From an uncultured Bacillota bacterium (lineage in GTDB: Bacteria > Bacillota > Clostridia > Peptostreptococcales > Anaerovoracaceae), in the NCBI GenBank assembly GCA_946541435.1, contig CAMNJK010000127.1, positions 1 through 5,206 on the forward strand: a stretch of 5,206 bases of DNA, read 5' to 3'. Under the pieces are notes generated by a model. It was given only the letters and a program-made list of their open reading frames with translations, did no database searches and had not been told where the DNA came from. The translations under genes were made by a program, and so were the position numbers. Position 1 is the first letter of the stretch. Every line of letters begins with the position of its first letter. Positions 4,244 through 5,206 of the stretch are shown here, one piece after another.

Positions 4244-5206
4244 ATGGAGAAGAATAAATTCGCATATTACCTGCGCGTTTTTCGCCAGGCAAGTTTCGGT
4301 AAATTCTTCAGCGTTGTGAATACGGCAAGCGAACGGTCCGGCAAGAGCAAGGCCTATTGCTTTTTTGATATCCTGCGCTGTATGAAACGGTATCAGGCAG
4401 GCTACAATGACTACGTCATCTTCGAGTGGTGGGACATGACCCACGAGCAGCGGAATACCTACATGACCAGATTCCGCAGCAAGGAATTCATCATGTTCAT
4501 GAACGATCATGAGTACGCCCATTACTTTGACAATAAGAATGAATTCAACGAGAAATTCAAGGACTTCATCGGCAGAGAATGTCTGGATCTGGAGACAGCC
4601 TCCCACGATGACATCGTCCGGTTCTATAACACCAGGCAGAAGATCTTCTGCAAGATGAAGGACCTGTCCTGCGGCATCGGCTGTGAGAAACTGGAGACAA
4701 AGGATTTCGAGGGCCCGGAAGCCTTCTGCGATTACATCAAAGAAAAGGGCTTCGCTACCATTGAAGATGTGGTGGAGAACCATCCGGACATCGCGGCCAT
4801 CTATCCCTTCTCCACCAACTGCTTCCGTGTCATCACCATCATCGACGCCCAGGGCGTTCCCCACGCCATCTACGCGGTCTTCAAGATGGGGATCAACGGC
4901 AGGGTGGTGGACAATTACGGCCTGCACGGGCCCATCGATCTGGAGACGGGAAAATTCCTGTATCCGGCCCACTCCGGCGACACCACCGCGGATATCCAGT
5001 ACACGGAGCATCCCTACAGCCATACGCCGCTGATCGGCATGGTGCTCCCTTACTGGAAGGAAGTGATCAAAATGGCGGAGGACGCGGCACTGGTGATCCC
5101 CCAGATGCGTTATGTGGGATGGGACATCGCGGTAACCCCCACCGGCCCGGCCATCATCGAAGGCAACAACTACTGCGCCCATGACTTCTGGCAGTTGCCG
5201 GGACAG
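4244..5206 (+). CDS. Sugar-transfer-associated ATP-grasp protein, 3' end outside window
   Basis: An open frame of 321 codons from ATG at 4244 (GGAGAGG at 4230-4236, 7 nt upstream) to the window edge with no stop. The protein starts MEKNKFAYYLRVFRQ and has a basic, aromatic N-terminal part (1-150) without membrane segments. The ATP-grasp core includes PFSTNCFRVITIID (188-201), FKMGINGRVVDNYG (213-226) with the following GPIDLETG, and RYVGWDIAVTP leading to IIEGNN (289-309). In the last, Glu306 and Asn308 are the expected Mg-ATP ligands, and Asp294 is also conserved. This series is typical of the ATPgrasp_ST group (PF14397 as I recall), found in exopolysaccharide and cell-wall sugar clusters and thought to form amide or ester links using ATP; the substrate is unknown. 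Family members run about 320-350 residues, so only a short C-terminal piece should be missing. It has its own promoter region, so it is separate from the peroxidase operon. Confidence 0.85.
   Translation, partial: MEKNKFAYYLRVFRQASFGKFFSVVNTASERSGKSKAYCFFDILRCMKRYQAGYNDYVIFEWWDMTHEQRNTYMTRFRSKEFIMFMNDHEYAHYFDNKNEFNEKFKDFIGRECLDLETASHDDIVRFYNTRQKIFCKMKDLSCGIGCEKLETKDFEGPEAFCDYIKEKGFATIEDVVENHPDIAAIYPFSTNCFRVITIIDAQGVPHAIYAVFKMGINGRVVDNYGLHGPIDLETGKFLYPAHSGDTTADIQYTEHPYSHTPLIGMVLPYWKEVIKMAEDAALVIPQMRYVGWDIAVTPTGPAIIEGNNYCAHDFWQLPGQ

Noticed and set aside
3998..5182. 394-codon open frame on the minus strand
   Set aside because: It lies opposite the end of the peroxidase gene, the intergenic promoter region and most of the ATP-grasp gene. 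Its translation is rich in runs such as HHxxDxxxE and shows no family pattern. Strong third-position GC bias in the true genes keeps the antisense frame open.

Overview
The window looks like chromosomal DNA from an anaerobic, gut-type Bacillota bacterium, most likely a Lachnospiraceae or other Clostridia member. This rests on strong purine-rich ribosome binding sites, tightly packed co-directional genes, sigma-A-type promoters, and protein types common in that group (DUF1858, DUF6506, YgjV-like, a HD hydrolase of the YfbR/HDDC2 type, a non-seleno glutathione peroxidase, a sugar-transfer-associated ATP-grasp protein). The taxon is inferred from style and family content, not from a marker gene. 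All eight genes are on the plus strand; the last runs off the right edge.

Region 1 (1-1546): a leader with a strong hairpin (18-51), then two secreted lipoprotein genes. The first (93-833) has two copies of a domain carrying QVVAG with an upstream Gly-Gly. That is the hallmark pattern of cystatins, the inhibitors of papain-type cysteine proteases, and this is the most unusual feature of the window. The second (902-1546) is a lipoprotein I do not recognise. An inverted repeat sits just before its ribosome binding site.

Region 2 (1543-4147): a convincing promoter (TTGACG-17-TAAAAT) overlaps the stop codon of the second lipoprotein gene. It begins a five-gene same-strand cluster: HD-domain nucleotidase-like hydrolase, a stand-alone 73-residue DUF1858 protein, a YgjV-like membrane protein (TAATG overlap with the preceding gene), an internally duplicated DUF6506 protein, and glutathione peroxidase. 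Spacing is short (16, -1, 18 and about 36 nt), so they are probably one operon. A shared pathway is not obvious; nucleotide housekeeping and peroxide defence are the only clear roles.

Region 3 (4148-5206): a 96-nt gap with a plausible promoter, then the 5' 321 codons of a sugar-transfer-associated ATP-grasp gene that is cut by the window edge. Such genes often lie in cell-surface polysaccharide loci, so one may begin to the right.

No tRNA, rRNA, CRISPR array, insertion sequence, attachment site or origin was seen. No gene-free stretch exceeds 300 bases.
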